Source: Mycolicibacterium iranicum
Lineage (GTDB): Bacteria; Actinomycetota; Actinomycetes; Mycobacteriales; Mycobacteriaceae
NCBI RefSeq assembly: GCF_002101705.1
Contig: NZ_LQPC01000002.1
Location: 144,100-208,099 of the forward strand
Length of the DNA: 64,000 nt
Reading direction: 5' to 3'
In this document: one piece after another, positions 42,330 to 52,110 of the stretch
Layout: every line of letters starts with the position of its first letter
How positions within the stretch are numbered: position 1 is the stretch's first letter
The notes under the pieces: model-generated
Database searches by the model: none
The model's input: only the letters and a program-made list of their open reading frames with translations
Told to the model about the DNA's origin: nothing
Program-made: the position numbers and the translations under genes

Positions 42330-45116
42330 ATGTTGACGATCGCCAAGTTGAAGCGGTGGTCGATCAACTACTACATCGACACCGCCAAGACCGCCGAGCG
42401 CGCGAGCGCTGATCGTGCGCGGGCCGGTGGCGGGTTGGGCGAGTATTACTCCGAACATGAGACCCGGACCCCGGTGTGGCTGACCGCCGGGGACAGCCAC
42501 ACCGCCGCTCGCCTGGTCGGCCTGACCGATGTGCAGCGCGCGGGTGGTGAGGCCGATGCGGAGACGGTGGCGCGCTGGCTTGATGAGGGGACCGCACCGA
42601 GCGGCGCACATGGGCGCACATTCGGTGTGCGCGGTGTGCACGGTTTCGATCTGACGTTTTGTGCGCCCAAGAGTGTGTCGTTGGTGCGTGCGTTGCGCGC
42701 TGATGATGTGGGCGCTAAAGCGATCACCGGTGCGCACACCACCGCGCTCGCTGAGGCGATGGAGTATCTGAGCGCACATGCGGGCTATACGAGGGTGCAC
42801 AACCCGGTGACCGGGGAGAAGGACTTGGTGCGCCTCCCCGGGTTGGTGGCAGTGGCCTATCAGCATGAGACGTCTAGGTGCGGGGATCCGCACCTGCACA
42901 CCCACGTGATCGTGCCGAACCGGCAGGCCCGCGCCGACGGGACGCTGGTGTCGATTGACGGGACGTCGCTGTATCACGAGGCCAAAGCCGCCGGGGTCGT
43001 CTATCAGGCCACGTTGCGTCGTGAACTGCACCGATCCCTGGGTTTCGAGTGGGAACCGGTCGATACGTCGACCGGGATGGCCGAGATCGCTGGGATCGGC
43101 CGCGACAGCATCACCGCGTGGTCGCGGCGTTCCACCGCGCTGCGCGAATGGGCCGCCGGAAACCTCAACATTGTCGACGGGCAGTTGTCGGCGGCGCAGC
43201 TGGCGATCGCACAGAAAGCGACGCGGCCTGGCAAGCCCGAGGAGCTCGCCTGGAGTCAGCTGTTGGAGCAGTGGCGCGCCGATGTGCGCGGTCTGCACCT
43301 GGACCGCGCGGCGCACAGTGCGGCGCGTGCGGCGCGCACCGCGGTTGCGCGCACCCCGTTTGATCGTGCGCACCTGGTCGACGCGGCAGCGCGCATTGAG
43401 AGGGCCGCGTTCACCCGCGCCGACTTGGTGGAGATCGTGGGCGCACAACTTCCGGTGGACACCGCACATGAACCGCGCGCGCTCGTCGAGTCCGCGGTCG
43501 ACGAGGTCGCGGTGCGGCTCACCGGGGTGCGCGCCGCACATCAACGCGAAGGCCACGAACGCTTCACCCTCGACCGCATCCTGGCCGAAGAGAAAGCCGT
43601 GCTCGATCTGGTCGACGCCCAAGAGCCGCGCAGCATGCTGCGGATCAAGGACGAGGACACGGCCGGCTTATCAGAGGATCAGAAGCGTGTGGTCGAGAAC
43701 ATTGGAGCCTCGCCGTGGTTGGTGCAGCCGCTGTCGGCCCCGGCCGGTGCGGGTAAGACCACCACGATGCGGGCGCTGATGCCGGCGGTGCATCGCCGCC
43801 ACTACGGCCAGGTCCTGGTGCTGGCCCCGACGGGGAAGGCCGTCGATGTGGCGCTGCGTGAGGGTGTCGGCGACACCGGTCACACCGTCGCCAAAGCGGT
43901 GCAGCTGTTGCGCGACAAGCAGCTGGAGCTGAGTCCGGCGACGTTGGTGGTCGTCGATGAAGCCGCGATGGTGGGCACCGACGATCTGCGTCAACTGCTG
44001 ACTGCCACCACCGGCGCCGGAGCGAAGACCGTCCTGGTGGGCGACGAGTATCAGCTCGCCCCGGTCAAAGCCCGCGGCGGCATGTTCGCCCAACTCTGCA
44101 CTGACCTGCCCTGGACCCAGAAACTCTCCGAAGTCTGGCGGATGCGCGACCCCGAGGAACGCAGCGCCTCCCTCGGGCTGCGCGATGGCACGCCCGCCGA
44201 GGTCGCCCGCGCCGTTGCCTGGTATCGCACCCATGACCGGCTGCACTGCGGCGATGCGGTCACCATGGCCCACGACGCCCTGGCCGCCTACCAGGTCGAC
44301 GTGTCGAAAGGCCATGACGCCCTGCTGATCTGCGACACCACAGAAATGGCTTGCGCCCTCAACCAACGTCTCCATCACGAACACGTCCCGCACGACGCGC
44401 CTACCCTCGCCGTAGCCCACGGTCAGCAGATCGGCGTCGGTGATCTCATCATCAGTCGCCGCAACGACCCCGCCGTCACCGTGTTCGACAATCCGCGAGC
44501 CACCGAGCCCGCGTCGATGGCGCGCAATGGAAACCGCTGGAGGGTCGCCGCAATCGACCAAGAAAACTACCGAGTCGCCGCGGTACGCCTCGATGACGGC
44601 GCCGGCGCCGTATTCACCGGTGACTATCTGCGCGAGCACATCAACCTTGGTTACGCGGTCACGGTGCACTCCGCCCAAGGAGTCACCGCCGACACTAGCC
44701 ACGCGGTTCTAGGGGAGAACACCACCCGCAACCTGCTCTACGTCGCGATGAGCCGCGGCCGCCACACCAACACCGCACACCTCTACGAAAGGAGCGTCGA
44801 AGCCGAAGGGCATCCATCCGATCCGCTGTCGCTGATGCGTGGAACCTCGATGGAGGCAACCTGTTTCGTGCAATCGGTGCTGACCCGTGACGACTCTGCG
44901 CACACTGCGCACCAGGTGGCGTCTCGCGTGGACCCCGCCGCGCTGCCCGAAGCGATCGCAAATGTCCTCCGCCGTCGGGCATCCGCAATCCAGGCCCGCC
45001 GCGACGCCTTCCGCGCTTGGCGGGCCGCGCATGCGAATGACGCCGCCCAGCCTGGGTCGGCTCGGGAGCGCGATACCTTCCTGAGTCGAGACGCCGACGA
45101 CAGCCTCGAACTCTGA
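42330..45116 (+). CDS. MobF-family conjugative relaxase-helicase (TraA/TrwC-like)
   Basis: 928 residues from the ATG at 42330. An N-terminal TrwC relaxase domain (1 to about 330): catalytic Tyr pair in SINYYID (14-15), and the metal-binding triad in [13 protein letters not shown] near 188. A RecD-like helicase follows: Walker [12 protein letters not shown] near 470, [24 protein letters not shown], and [12 protein letters not shown] with the C-terminal YVAMSRGR. It would nick oriT, stay joined to the 5' end and unwind the transferred strand. Transfer would need another element's secretion system, as none is visible here. Confidence 0.93.
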   Translation: MLTIAKLKRWSINYYIDTAKTAERASADRARAGGGLGEYYSEHETRTPVWLTAGDSHTAARLVGLTDVQRAGGEADAETVARWLDEGTAPSGAHGRTFGVRGVHGFDLTFCAPKSVSLVRALRADDVGAKAITGAHTTALAEAMEYLSAHAGYTRVHNPVTGEKDLVRLPGLVAVAYQHETSRCGDPHLHTHVIVPNRQARADGTLVSIDGTSLYHEAKAAGVVYQATLRRELHRSLGFEWEPVDTSTGMAEIAGIGRDSITAWSRRSTALREWAAGNLNIVDGQLSAAQLAIAQKATRPGKPEELAWSQLLEQWRADVRGLHLDRAAHSAARAARTAVARTPFDRAHLVDAAARIERAAFTRADLVEIVGAQLPVDTAHEPRALVESAVDEVAVRLTGVRAAHQREGHERFTLDRILAEEKAVLDLVDAQEPRSMLRIKDEDTAGLSEDQKRVVENIGASPWLVQPLSAPAGAGKTTTMRALMPAVHRRHYGQVLVLAPTGKAVDVALREGVGDTGHTVAKAVQLLRDKQLELSPATLVVVDEAAMVGTDDLRQLLTATTGAGAKTVLVGDEYQLAPVKARGGMFAQLCTDLPWTQKLSEVWRMRDPEERSASLGLRDGTPAEVARAVAWYRTHDRLHCGDAVTMAHDALAAYQVDVSKGHDALLICDTTEMACALNQRLHHEHVPHDAPTLAVAHGQQIGVGDLIISRRNDPAVTVFDNPRATEPASMARNGNRWRVAAIDQENYRVAAVRLDDGAGAVFTGDYLREHINLGYAVTVHSAQGVTADTSHAVLGENTTRNLLYVAMSRGRHTNTAHLYERSVEAEGHPSDPLSLMRGTSMEATCFVQSVLTRDDSAHTAHQVASRVDPAALPEAIANVLRRRASAIQARRDAFRAWRAAHANDAAQPGSARERDTFLSRDADDSLEL

Positions 45117-45174
45117 GATCCGGCAGGCGAGAGTTGCGCTAGATGTATTGCGCGGTCGCAATCCACCGACCACC

Positions 45175-45509
45175 GAGCACGAGCTTGACGCGAGTGCGAT
45201 GGCGGTTTCGAGGCGGGCCAGCGCTGCGCCTAGGCAGCTGTGGATGCCGTAGCCGAGGCCGAGGTTCTGTGCTTGGCTGCGGTCGCGGTCGATGTTGAAT
45301 GTTTCGGCGTCAGTGCCCATCGCCAGATCCAAACCTCGTGCGGAGGAGAAGGTCTCGTGGTCCTTGTACGCGGCGGCGACGTCGTCGTGGCGGGTCAGAG
45401 CGTAGAAGTCTTCGGCCTCGTTGTAATAGAGCGGGGCTTCGATGCGCATGCGCCGGTAGATGGCGTAGAGGTCGGCGAAGAAGTCATCGGAGACCGGGTC
45501 GAACACCAC
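45175..45509 (-). pseudogene. Cytochrome P450 remnant with internal deletion
   Basis: Reading from 45509, residues 1 to about 70 match a P450 N-terminus (FDPVSDDFFADLYAIYRRM, then FYALTRHDDVAAAYKDHETFS), and the chain then jumps directly to the heme region (DRSQAQNLGLGYGIHSCLGAALARLE). About 250 residues, including the oxygen-binding helix, are missing in frame. After the heme motif the frame runs into the relaxase antisense strand, so the native end is lost. The remaining parts are similar to the intact P450 at 47355-48554, which suggests a decayed paralogue. Confidence 0.85.
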
Positions 45510-45614
45510 ACTTGAGCTACTCCCAATCGTGCTTCCACCGTGGCACGTTCTGTGAACTCGGAGTCTTCGGCACGACGCGCGCGAAACCAGTACTCGGGGG
45601 ATGTGGGTGGCCGG

Positions 45615-46367
45615 TCATGACATCACCGCGCCGCCGTTGACGCCAAGCACTTGTCCGGTGATGAATCCAGCCTCGTTGGAGCACAGGAACGCCACCGCGG
45701 AGGCAATATCGTCGCTGGTCCCCATGTGGCCCATGGGGATGTGCTTGGCGAGGTCGTCGGGGTTGAAGAGGTTGCCCTCGGACTGGGATTGCCGGGCCAT
45801 GGGGGTGTCAATGCTGGAGGGGGGAATGTTGTTGACGGTGATGCCTTTTCGGGCGTACTCGGCGGCCAATGACTTGGTCAGGGTGATGACTGCGCCTTTG
45901 GACGCGGCGTAGTGGGCCATGTAGGGCGAACCGCGTTGCGCGCTGGAGGAGGAAATCATTACGATGCGTCCCCATTTCGCGGCGACCATGTCGGGAAGGG
46001 CAACCTGACAGCAGTGAAATGTTCCGGTGGTATTGATGTCGAACATTTCCTGCCATGCCTCCGCGGTGATGGAGGCGAACTTGCCGAAACCGACCTTGCC
46101 GGCGCTCGTGACCAGAATGGTCACCGGTCCCAATTCTGCGCGCACCCGCGCGAAGGCCGCTTCGACCGCGGGACGGTCGGTGACATCTACTCCGATGCCC
46201 ACAGCGGTGGAGCCGTAGCTGATGAGCGTGTCAGCGACGCGCTGGGCGGCATCGGCGTTGATGTCAAGAACGGCGATCCGGTTTCCGCGCCGCGCCAATT
46301 CATAGCAGGTGGCTTCGCCGATGCCCGACCCGCCGCCGGTAACCACCGCGACGCGCTCCACGATCAT
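45615..46367 (-). CDS. SDR-family NAD(P)-dependent dehydrogenase
   Basis: 250 residues from the ATG at 46367 (GAGG eight bases upstream; the frame continues to 46439). Classical SDR: cofactor motif VVTGGGSGIGEA, then NAG-like ILVTSAGKVG (a variant), catalytic Ser in ISSSSAQ, YxxxK in HYAASKGAV, and a C-terminal FITGQVLGVNGGAVMS. Asp in VLDIN after strand 2 favours NAD. It probably oxidises an alcohol made by the P450 or Rieske enzyme. It is the downstream gene of the pair of SDRs. Confidence 0.9.
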   Translation of the reverse strand: MIVERVAVVTGGGSGIGEATCYELARRGNRIAVLDINADAAQRVADTLISYGSTAVGIGVDVTDRPAVEAAFARVRAELGPVTILVTSAGKVGFGKFASITAEAWQEMFDINTTGTFHCCQVALPDMVAAKWGRIVMISSSSAQRGSPYMAHYAASKGAVITLTKSLAAEYARKGITVNNIPPSSIDTPMARQSQSEGNLFNPDDLAKHIPMGHMGTSDDIASAVAFLCSNEAGFITGQVLGVNGGAVMS

Positions 46368-46467
46368 CTTCCCGTCCTCAACGGACGCCGCGGGCGATCC
46401 CGGACACCTCGGCAGGGGAGGGCAGTCGAGCACGTCCACGACGTCGCCGACACCGTTATCGGACTGG

Positions 46468-47304
46468 TCATTTCAGATTGCTGCCGAGGTCGATGGGCAT
46501 CTGGACGCCTGTGACGTAGCGCGATTCGTCGGAAGCAAAGAACAACACCGCGTTCGTGATGTCTTCGGCCTCAACCCAGGGTTTGGGCATGGTGTGAAAC
46601 ATCTGACAGATCGGGGCGATGTCATCGGGCCCCGGGTGCTCGAGGTCGGGCCGAAACAACGACAGGGTGGCCTCGTTGAGCACCATTGGGGTGGCGACGT
46701 GGCTGGGGTGCACGCTGTTGACCCGGATCATGTGCTGGGCCAATTCGACGGCTAAGGAGCGCATGATGCCCACGACGCCGTGTTTGGCGGCCACGTACTG
46801 CATCATCATCGGATAGGCCTTCATCCCTGCCATCGAGCTGGTCAAGATGACCGAGCCGCCGGGGCCGCTGGCGATGAGATGGGGGGCCGCGGCTTTGACT
46901 GTCTTCCAGACGCCAGTCATGTTGATGTCGATCATGGTCTGCCAGTCGTCCTCAGAGACCTGATCGAAGGACTCGCCGCCGTTGCCGATGCCGGCGTTGG
47001 CGATCACAATATTCAGCTTGCCGAGCTGTTCAACGCCGCTGTCGACGGCGGCTTTGAGCCCCGCGGAGTCGCGGACGTCGACCTCGGCGGTGACTACGCG
47101 CCGGTTGTGGGATTTGACGAGGTCGGCGGTTTCGGCGAGGTCCTCTCGAGTGGCCAGCGGGTAGGGCACCGACTCGATGGGAGCGCACAGGTCGACGGCG
47201 ATGATATCGGCGCCCTCCTGGGCCAGCCGGACGGCGTGGCTGCGGCCCTGGCCGCGGGCCGCTCCGGTGATGAAGGCCACTTTGCCTTCGACGCGTCCTG
47301 TCAT
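46468..47304 (-). CDS. Mycofactocin-coupled-type SDR dehydrogenase
   Basis: 278 residues with the features of the mycofactocin-dependent SDR group (carveol dehydrogenase-like): start GRVEGKVAFITGAARGQGRS, then the characteristic insertion after strand 2 (IIAVDLCAPIESVPYPLATREDL), IANAGIGN, active-site Ser in LTSSMAG, YxxxK in QYVAAKHGV, end VTGVQMPIDLGSNLK. These enzymes hold NAD tightly and pass electrons to mycofactocin. That supports a mycobacterial origin for the cargo and an alcohol substrate, perhaps terpenoid-like. Confidence 0.88.
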   Translation of the reverse strand: MTGRVEGKVAFITGAARGQGRSHAVRLAQEGADIIAVDLCAPIESVPYPLATREDLAETADLVKSHNRRVVTAEVDVRDSAGLKAAVDSGVEQLGKLNIVIANAGIGNGGESFDQVSEDDWQTMIDINMTGVWKTVKAAAPHLIASGPGGSVILTSSMAGMKAYPMMMQYVAAKHGVVGIMRSLAVELAQHMIRVNSVHPSHVATPMVLNEATLSLFRPDLEHPGPDDIAPICQMFHTMPKPWVEAEDITNAVLFFASDESRYVTGVQMPIDLGSNLK

Positions 47305-47354
47305 GGTGGGGCTCCTTGAATCTTGATTCGGTTGGGCGACGGCTGATTCGGTGC

Positions 47355-48554
47355 TTAGGTGCGGGCTGGCATGCTGTCCCAGCCCCGGACCGCCGACGAG
47401 GAGGAAAACACGGCGGCGTCGAGGTCGACCTCCCAGTCGGGAAAGCGGTTCATGATCTCGTCGAGGGCGATGCGGCCCTCGATGCGGGCCAGCGCGTTAC
47501 CTAGGCAGTAGTGTGCGCCGACGCCGAAGGTCAGGTGCTGGCGCACTTTTCGGGTGACGTCGAAGTTCTCGGCGTCTTCGCCGAAGCGGCGATCGTCACG
47601 GTTGGCGGCGCCGATGAGGGTGATCAGGGCGCTGCCCGCCGGCACGGTGTGGTCGTGGAGTTCGACGTCGCGGGTGACGTAGCGGGCAGCCTGAAGCGCG
47701 GGCGGCTCGAAACGCAGGATCTCCTCGACCGCGCCGGGGAGCAGGGAACGGTCTGCGACCAGTTTGCGGCGCTGCTCGGGATGTTCGGAGAGCAGCTTGC
47801 CGGCCCATCCGATCAGCCGGGTTGTCGTTTCGGCACCGGCGACGGCGACCACGTTCATGAACATCAGCAGCTCGTCGCGGCGCAGCTTGCGCACCGTGCC
47901 GGTCTCGTCTTCGAATTCGGCGTTGAGCAGCTCGGTGGTCAAGTCATCGGCGGGGTTCTTGGTGCGCCAGTCGATGAAGTCGGCGAAGACTTGGCCGTCG
48001 GTCAAGGCTGCGGCATTGTCGGTCATTCGCCCGCCCCGCTGCGTCCGAACGTGTTTGTCGCCGTCTTCTTGGACCCGCTGCTGGTAGTCCTCGGGAATGC
48101 CGAACAGCATGCCGACCACCCGCAGCGGCATCACTGCTCCCAGGTCTTTGACGAAATCGAAGGACTCTTCGCCGCTGAGCGGGTCCAGACAGCGCTGGGT
48201 GAACTCTCGGATCCGAGGCTCCAGCGCATTGATTTTGCGTGGCGTGAACGCGCGCGCCAGCAGGTTGCGATGGATATCGTGCAGCGGCGGATCCTCGAAT
48301 ATAAGCATTCCGGAGGGAATTTCGATGTTTGCCTTGATGATTTCGAGGACCACGCCGCGCGCCGAGCTGAACGTCCCGTAATCCACCAGCGCGCGGTTCA
48401 CGTCGTCGAAACGACTCAACGCGTAGAAATCGTGAACCTCGTTGTAGAACAGAGGCGCTTCATCGCGCAACCGCTTGAACATCGGGTACGGGTCGGCGTT
48501 GAGATCGGCGTGCCACGGGTCGTAATACACCTCGCCGGTCGCGCTCATGGTCAT
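47355..48554 (-). CDS. Cytochrome P450
   Basis: 399 residues, full length. I-helix VVAVAGAETTTRL (acid-threonine pair as ET), ExxR in EEILRFEPP, and the heme loop LTFGVGAHYCLGNALARIEG with the axial Cys. It is soluble, like other bacterial P450s, and needs ferredoxin and reductase partners; a ferredoxin gene lies about 2 kb upstream. The N-terminus (YYDPWHADLNADPYPMFKRL) is close to the remnant at 45175-45509. It is followed by the mycofactocin-type SDR with a 50-base gap, so it probably hydroxylates the substrate that the SDR then oxidises. Confidence 0.92.
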   Translation of the reverse strand: MTMSATGEVYYDPWHADLNADPYPMFKRLRDEAPLFYNEVHDFYALSRFDDVNRALVDYGTFSSARGVVLEIIKANIEIPSGMLIFEDPPLHDIHRNLLARAFTPRKINALEPRIREFTQRCLDPLSGEESFDFVKDLGAVMPLRVVGMLFGIPEDYQQRVQEDGDKHVRTQRGGRMTDNAAALTDGQVFADFIDWRTKNPADDLTTELLNAEFEDETGTVRKLRRDELLMFMNVVAVAGAETTTRLIGWAGKLLSEHPEQRRKLVADRSLLPGAVEEILRFEPPALQAARYVTRDVELHDHTVPAGSALITLIGAANRDDRRFGEDAENFDVTRKVRQHLTFGVGAHYCLGNALARIEGRIALDEIMNRFPDWEVDLDAAVFSSSSAVRGWDSMPART

Positions 48555-48620
48555 CCTTCTGGTGCTTCGTCGACGTCCGTCGGGGCTTGATAGGTCGCCG
48601 CTGCGCGACCCCTGTGGCGG

Positions 48621-49145
48621 TTACAGCGTGATGTTGTGCTTCTCGAAATGCTGGGCAAGCGCCTGCATGTATCCGTCCCCGTGGAACGGCCCCCGTGCGC
48701 CGATCGCGGCCTCCAGGAAGGGGCCGTACTCCTCGTCGTTGACATAGGTCGACCAGTGCACGATCTGGCCTTCGTCGTTGGTGTCGACAAAGCTGATGGA
48801 GTAGAAGCCCTGGATCTCGCCGGTGTTGACGTTGGTGCCCTCCCAGCGGTAGCGCTGCACAAAGCCGTTCTCGGCTGGCCACACCTTGAAGTCGACCGGT
48901 TTCCAATCCGGGAACGTGATGCCGTAGGCCTTTGCTTCTATGGTTGCCGCGGTATCCCAATGGGTGGCAACGTCTTTGAGAACCAGTTCCTGGTCGGCCA
49001 CGAAGTAGGGCGAGGTGTAGACCGCGTCGTCGGCGAACTCCCACTCGTCGTAGCTTTCGCCTTCCTGAACTTTCTGCAGCACGTACTTGTCGCGGTAGCT
49101 TTCGGCCATCCGACGGTGCTTGGCGATGCGGTCTTCGAGCTTCAT
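48621..49145 (-). CDS. NTF2/SnoaL-like protein, unknown function
   Basis: 174 residues. A helical start (KLEDRIAKHRRMAESYRDKYV) is followed by the curved beta sheet of the NTF2 fold, including GFVQRYRWEGTNVNTGEIQGF and IVHWSTYVNDEEYG. Such proteins act as isomerases, dehydratases or binding partners. It is the first gene of the run with P450 and two SDRs, starting about 70 bases from the TetR operator, so it is likely under TetR control. Confidence 0.72.
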   Translation of the reverse strand: MKLEDRIAKHRRMAESYRDKYVLQKVQEGESYDEWEFADDAVYTSPYFVADQELVLKDVATHWDTAATIEAKAYGITFPDWKPVDFKVWPAENGFVQRYRWEGTNVNTGEIQGFYSISFVDTNDEGQIVHWSTYVNDEEYGPFLEAAIGARGPFHGDGYMQALAQHFEKHNITL

Positions 49146-49215
49146 TGCGCGTTCTCCTCTGTGTTGCGGTCGGCTGCTGCTGGCCCGACGGTACAGCGAG
49201 TTTATGCATGCGTGT

Positions 49216-49243
49216 ATCTTCTATACAAGAGCGTATACAAGAT
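49216..49243. promoter_or_regulatory. TetR operator 1 (TetR / NTF2-P450 intergenic)
   Basis: ATCTTCTATAC-AAGAGC-GTATACAAGAT: arms of 11 bp with one mismatch around a 6-bp centre. It lies between the divergent NTF2-like and TetR genes. The core ATAC-N6-GTAT recurs at 54185 and 54457. Confidence 0.75.
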
Positions 49244-49281
49244 GTAGTGGCGTACCTGTCTCCGGGAAGGGGTGAGCTGCG

Positions 49282-49929
49282 ATGATGGATGGCGTGGCGG
49301 AACGATGGACCCGGCAGCGCCGACTCGAGCACACCCGTAGTGTGCTGCTTGATGCCGCCGAAGAGGTGTTTGCCAAGCAAGGGTTCGCCGGGGCAGCGCT
49401 GGAGGACATCGCTGAGGCCGCCGGCTACACGCGGGGTGCCATCTATTCGCATTTCGGTGCCAAAGAAGAGCTGTTCCTGGCTGTTATCGAGCGTCATCTG
49501 CAGCGCTTCTTGAGTAGCTTCGAAGACGTGCTGGCCGAGTTCGACAGCCTGGACAGCATCGACGTCGCGCGGTTTGCCGAACGGTGGCGTGAATTGACCA
49601 TCGCTGCCCCTAGTAGTGCGGCGCTGGGCTACGAATTCTCGTTGTTCCTGTTGCGAAACCCCGACGCCCGTGCGCGCGTGGCCGCTCAACGCACCGAGAC
49701 GGTCACATCGCTGACTGATTACATCGAGACCCACATTGCCAAGCTCGGCGGAACACTGCGGATGCCCGCCGAGACCCTCGCGCGGATCCTGATCGCTAGC
49801 CACGAGGGGATCGCGATCAGCGGATACTTGGACGATCGTGATCTGTATCAGCCCTTTTTGGAAATGGTGCTGGCCAACGTGATCCCAAAGCCTTTGGCTG
49901 CGAAGCGATCTCGGCGCCGCACCGGTTAA
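49282..49929 (+). CDS. TetR-family repressor of the catabolic block
   Basis: 215 residues. The N-terminal helix-turn-helix reads RSVLLDAAEEVFAKQGFAG, then IAEAAGYTRGAIYSHFGAKEELF. The rest is an all-helical ligand domain with a C-terminal region of the AcrR-like type. Its own upstream region has a clear palindrome, and copies of that core precede the Rieske and aldehyde dehydrogenase genes. It probably binds the pathway substrate or an intermediate and derepresses both halves. Convergent with the AhpD-like gene, 28 bases apart. Confidence 0.92.
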   Translation: MMDGVAERWTRQRRLEHTRSVLLDAAEEVFAKQGFAGAALEDIAEAAGYTRGAIYSHFGAKEELFLAVIERHLQRFLSSFEDVLAEFDSLDSIDVARFAERWRELTIAAPSSAALGYEFSLFLLRNPDARARVAAQRTETVTSLTDYIETHIAKLGGTLRMPAETLARILIASHEGIAISGYLDDRDLYQPFLEMVLANVIPKPLAAKRSRRRTG

Positions 49930-49957
49930 GTTCCGCAGACGGCGGGTCACCATTGCG

Positions 49958-50554
49958 CTAGGCAAGGCCGCCGACGGCATCATCATCGGCGGGCAGGGCG
50001 GCGCTGCCGGGCTGCGGCTGCAGCCCCCACGTGTTGAACGCCATGCCCGTCGTGATGTACGCGCCGACCAGGAACAGCACCTCCATTGCTTGGTGAACAC
50101 CCAACTGGTCGACGAGTTGCTCCCAGGTGCTGCCAGCTCGGCCAGTGGCCAGCAGTTCGTCGGCGGCCTGCAGGACGAGCAGGCGGTGGCCGGTGAAACC
50201 CTCGTTACCCTCGACTAACGCGCTAATTTCTTCTTCTGTCACCCCCGTAGCGAGAGCGAATTTGACGTGCTGGCCCCATTCGAAGGCCGACCGATGCTTT
50301 ATCGCGACGCGCAGGACCACCAACTCACGCAAGTCGGCCGGCAGTTCACCGTGGCGCAGCAGGTGGACGTTGAATGTCAGAAATGCTTGAGCCAACGTGG
50401 GGTGGCGGGCCAGGAGCCCGATTACGGGGAAGTTGAGTGGCTCGTAGGCGTGGCCAGACCCAGCGCGGGGCACCTTCTCACCCGGGATTCCCATGAGAGT
50501 GCCGAAGGCCGCGTACTCGGCCTCGCTCCATTCTTCGGCCGACAACGGCTGCAT
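49958..50554 (-). CDS. Carboxymuconolactone decarboxylase / AhpD-like protein
   Basis: 198 residues with the CMD helical fold: LPADLRELVVLRVAIKHRSAFEWGQHVKFALATGV. The usual AhpD Cys-x-x-Cys is absent (RSAFEWGQH keeps the EWxxH part), so a peroxidase role is unlikely and a lyase, isomerase or binding role is more likely. Such genes are frequent in mycobacterial steroid and aromatic gene sets. It follows the ferredoxin gene on the same strand and is the last gene of the Rieske operon. Confidence 0.83.
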   Translation of the reverse strand: MQPLSAEEWSEAEYAAFGTLMGIPGEKVPRAGSGHAYEPLNFPVIGLLARHPTLAQAFLTFNVHLLRHGELPADLRELVVLRVAIKHRSAFEWGQHVKFALATGVTEEEISALVEGNEGFTGHRLLVLQAADELLATGRAGSTWEQLVDQLGVHQAMEVLFLVGAYITTGMAFNTWGLQPQPGSAALPADDDAVGGLA

Positions 50555-50596
50555 GCTCGGTTCTCCTCGTGTGAATCTCAGCCCGCGGTGGCCGGT

Positions 50597-50791
50597 TCAG
50601 GCGGTACACGCCGAGATAGCGTGCTCGGGACATTGCGCGATCGCGGTCTCGACCGCGTCTCTCCACGCCGTCGGCGTCGCGTCGGCGCCGACCGTGGCAT
50701 AGCCGTCGTCGGTCAGGATGAAGACCTCGGGGCAGGTGGACACGCAGATGCCATGTCCAGCGCAGCGGTCGGTATCGACAACGACGATCAT
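50597..50791 (-). CDS. 3Fe-4S ferredoxin (P450 partner)
   Basis: 64 residues. The cluster motif CAGHGICVSTCPEVF followed by QCPEHAI has His in place of the second Cys (C-x2-H-x2-C-x3-CP...CP), the signature of mycobacterial 3Fe-4S ferredoxins that feed P450s. The start overlaps the upstream P450 stop by 4 bp, tying the two. No reductase gene lies in the window, so a chromosomal one would be needed. Confidence 0.92.
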   Translation of the reverse strand: MIVVVDTDRCAGHGICVSTCPEVFILTDDGYATVGADATPTAWRDAVETAIAQCPEHAISACTA

Positions 50792-52110
50792 GGGCGGGCT
50801 GCCGCGGGTTCGAATCCGACGTGAAGCCGGGTGAGCCCCCGCAGGATGAACGTCGGCAGATAGCGGTAGCGACGGTCGTCGGCTGGTCCATGAAACTCCT
50901 CGTCGATCCAGAACCGTGCCGTGCGGTCGAACAGTCGTTCCAGGCTGACACGGCCTTCGGCGCGGGCCAGAGGTGCTCCGGGGCAGCTGTGCACCCCGCG
51001 ACCGAAAGCGGTGTGGGTGCGGGCATTGGCGCGGTCGATGTCGAACACATCGGGGTCGGGGAATTGGCGGGGGTCGCGGTTGATCGCCGCGTTGACCAGC
51101 ATGAGGATAGTGCCGGCCGGGATGTCGACCCCACCCACGTTCACCGGGACCTTACTGAGCCGGAAGTCGCCGCGCACCGGGCTTTCGTAGCGCAACGCTT
51201 CTTCAAGGAAGTTCGGGATGAGATCGCGGTTGCCGCGCAGCCGCTGCTGTAGATCCTGGTCTTCGGCCAGGATCATCACTGCTGCGCTGAGTAGACGCAC
51301 GGTGGTTTCCTGGCCGGCGGCAAACAGGTTCGCCGCCACCCGCACGGCGTCAATCACCTCCGGGGTGGAGCCATCCGGGAAGGTCGCCGATGCCACCCCG
51401 GTCAGCACATCGTCGCGGGGTACGGCGCGGCGGTCGTCGATGTAGGTGCCGAATTTCTGGTAGAGAAATTGCAGCGGCGAGTGATGCAGGGCGTCGCCGT
51501 CACTGCTGCCGATGGTGCCGGTCTCGGTCAGCAACGCCTGGGCGAAGTCGCGGTGGTCGGATTCGGGCACTCCGAGCAGGTCGGCAATGACCAGCATCGC
51601 GAACGGGGAGGCGAAATCGGCGATGTACTCACAGGTGTTGCCGGTCAGGGCGGTGTCGTATTGGCGGTCGGCAAGCCGCCACATGAAGTCTTCGTTCTCT
51701 TTAAGCCGTTTGGGGGTGATCATCCGTGACAACAGTGAGCGGTGGGCGGTATGCAACGGCGGGTCGAAGGTCGGCAATTGGTCGTTAAACGGCAGCTCGT
51801 CCCGGTATTCAGCGATGACCGCGGAAATGTCGTCGCCCTCCAACGGGACCGGGAACCCGGGGAAGGGTCCCGTCACCGATATGCAGGAAGAAAAGCTGTC
51901 GGTGTCGTTGTAGATCTTGAGGGCTTCGGCGTGGCCGGTGACCATCATGACGTCGTGATGGGGTTCGCGGCGCACTGGGCACTGGGAGCGCATCGCGGCC
52001 AGATACTCGTAAGGGTCGTGCAGCAGCGTGTTGTCGAGAAAGAAGTCGCGGGCGTCGATATCGGTTGGCGGGGCGGCGGTTTCCCCAGGAGGTGTGACCG
52101 GGTGGCTCAT
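50788..52110 (-). CDS. Cytochrome P450
   Basis: 440 residues, slightly long because of a 25-residue N-terminal extension. I helix LFAAGQETTVRLL, ExxR in EEALRYESP, heme loop HTAFGRGVHSCPGAPLARAEG with the axial Cys; a Pro follows it in place of the usual Leu or Ile. The long loop before the B helix (SCISVTGPFPGFPVPLEGDD) is distinctive. It differs clearly from the P450 at 47355 and so handles a different step. Flanked by coupled genes: NTF2-like upstream and ferredoxin downstream, both by 4-bp overlaps. Confidence 0.92.
   Translation of the reverse strand: MSHPVTPPGETAAPPTDIDARDFFLDNTLLHDPYEYLAAMRSQCPVRREPHHDVMMVTGHAEALKIYNDTDSFSSCISVTGPFPGFPVPLEGDDISAVIAEYRDELPFNDQLPTFDPPLHTAHRSLLSRMITPKRLKENEDFMWRLADRQYDTALTGNTCEYIADFASPFAMLVIADLLGVPESDHRDFAQALLTETGTIGSSDGDALHHSPLQFLYQKFGTYIDDRRAVPRDDVLTGVASATFPDGSTPEVIDAVRVAANLFAAGQETTVRLLSAAVMILAEDQDLQQRLRGNRDLIPNFLEEALRYESPVRGDFRLSKVPVNVGGVDIPAGTILMLVNAAINRDPRQFPDPDVFDIDRANARTHTAFGRGVHSCPGAPLARAEGRVSLERLFDRTARFWIDEEFHGPADDRRYRYLPTFILRGLTRLHVGFEPAAARP

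Noticed and set aside
42234..43622. 462-codon reverse frame
   Set aside because: Antisense of the relaxase, whose His triad and Walker motifs are intact.
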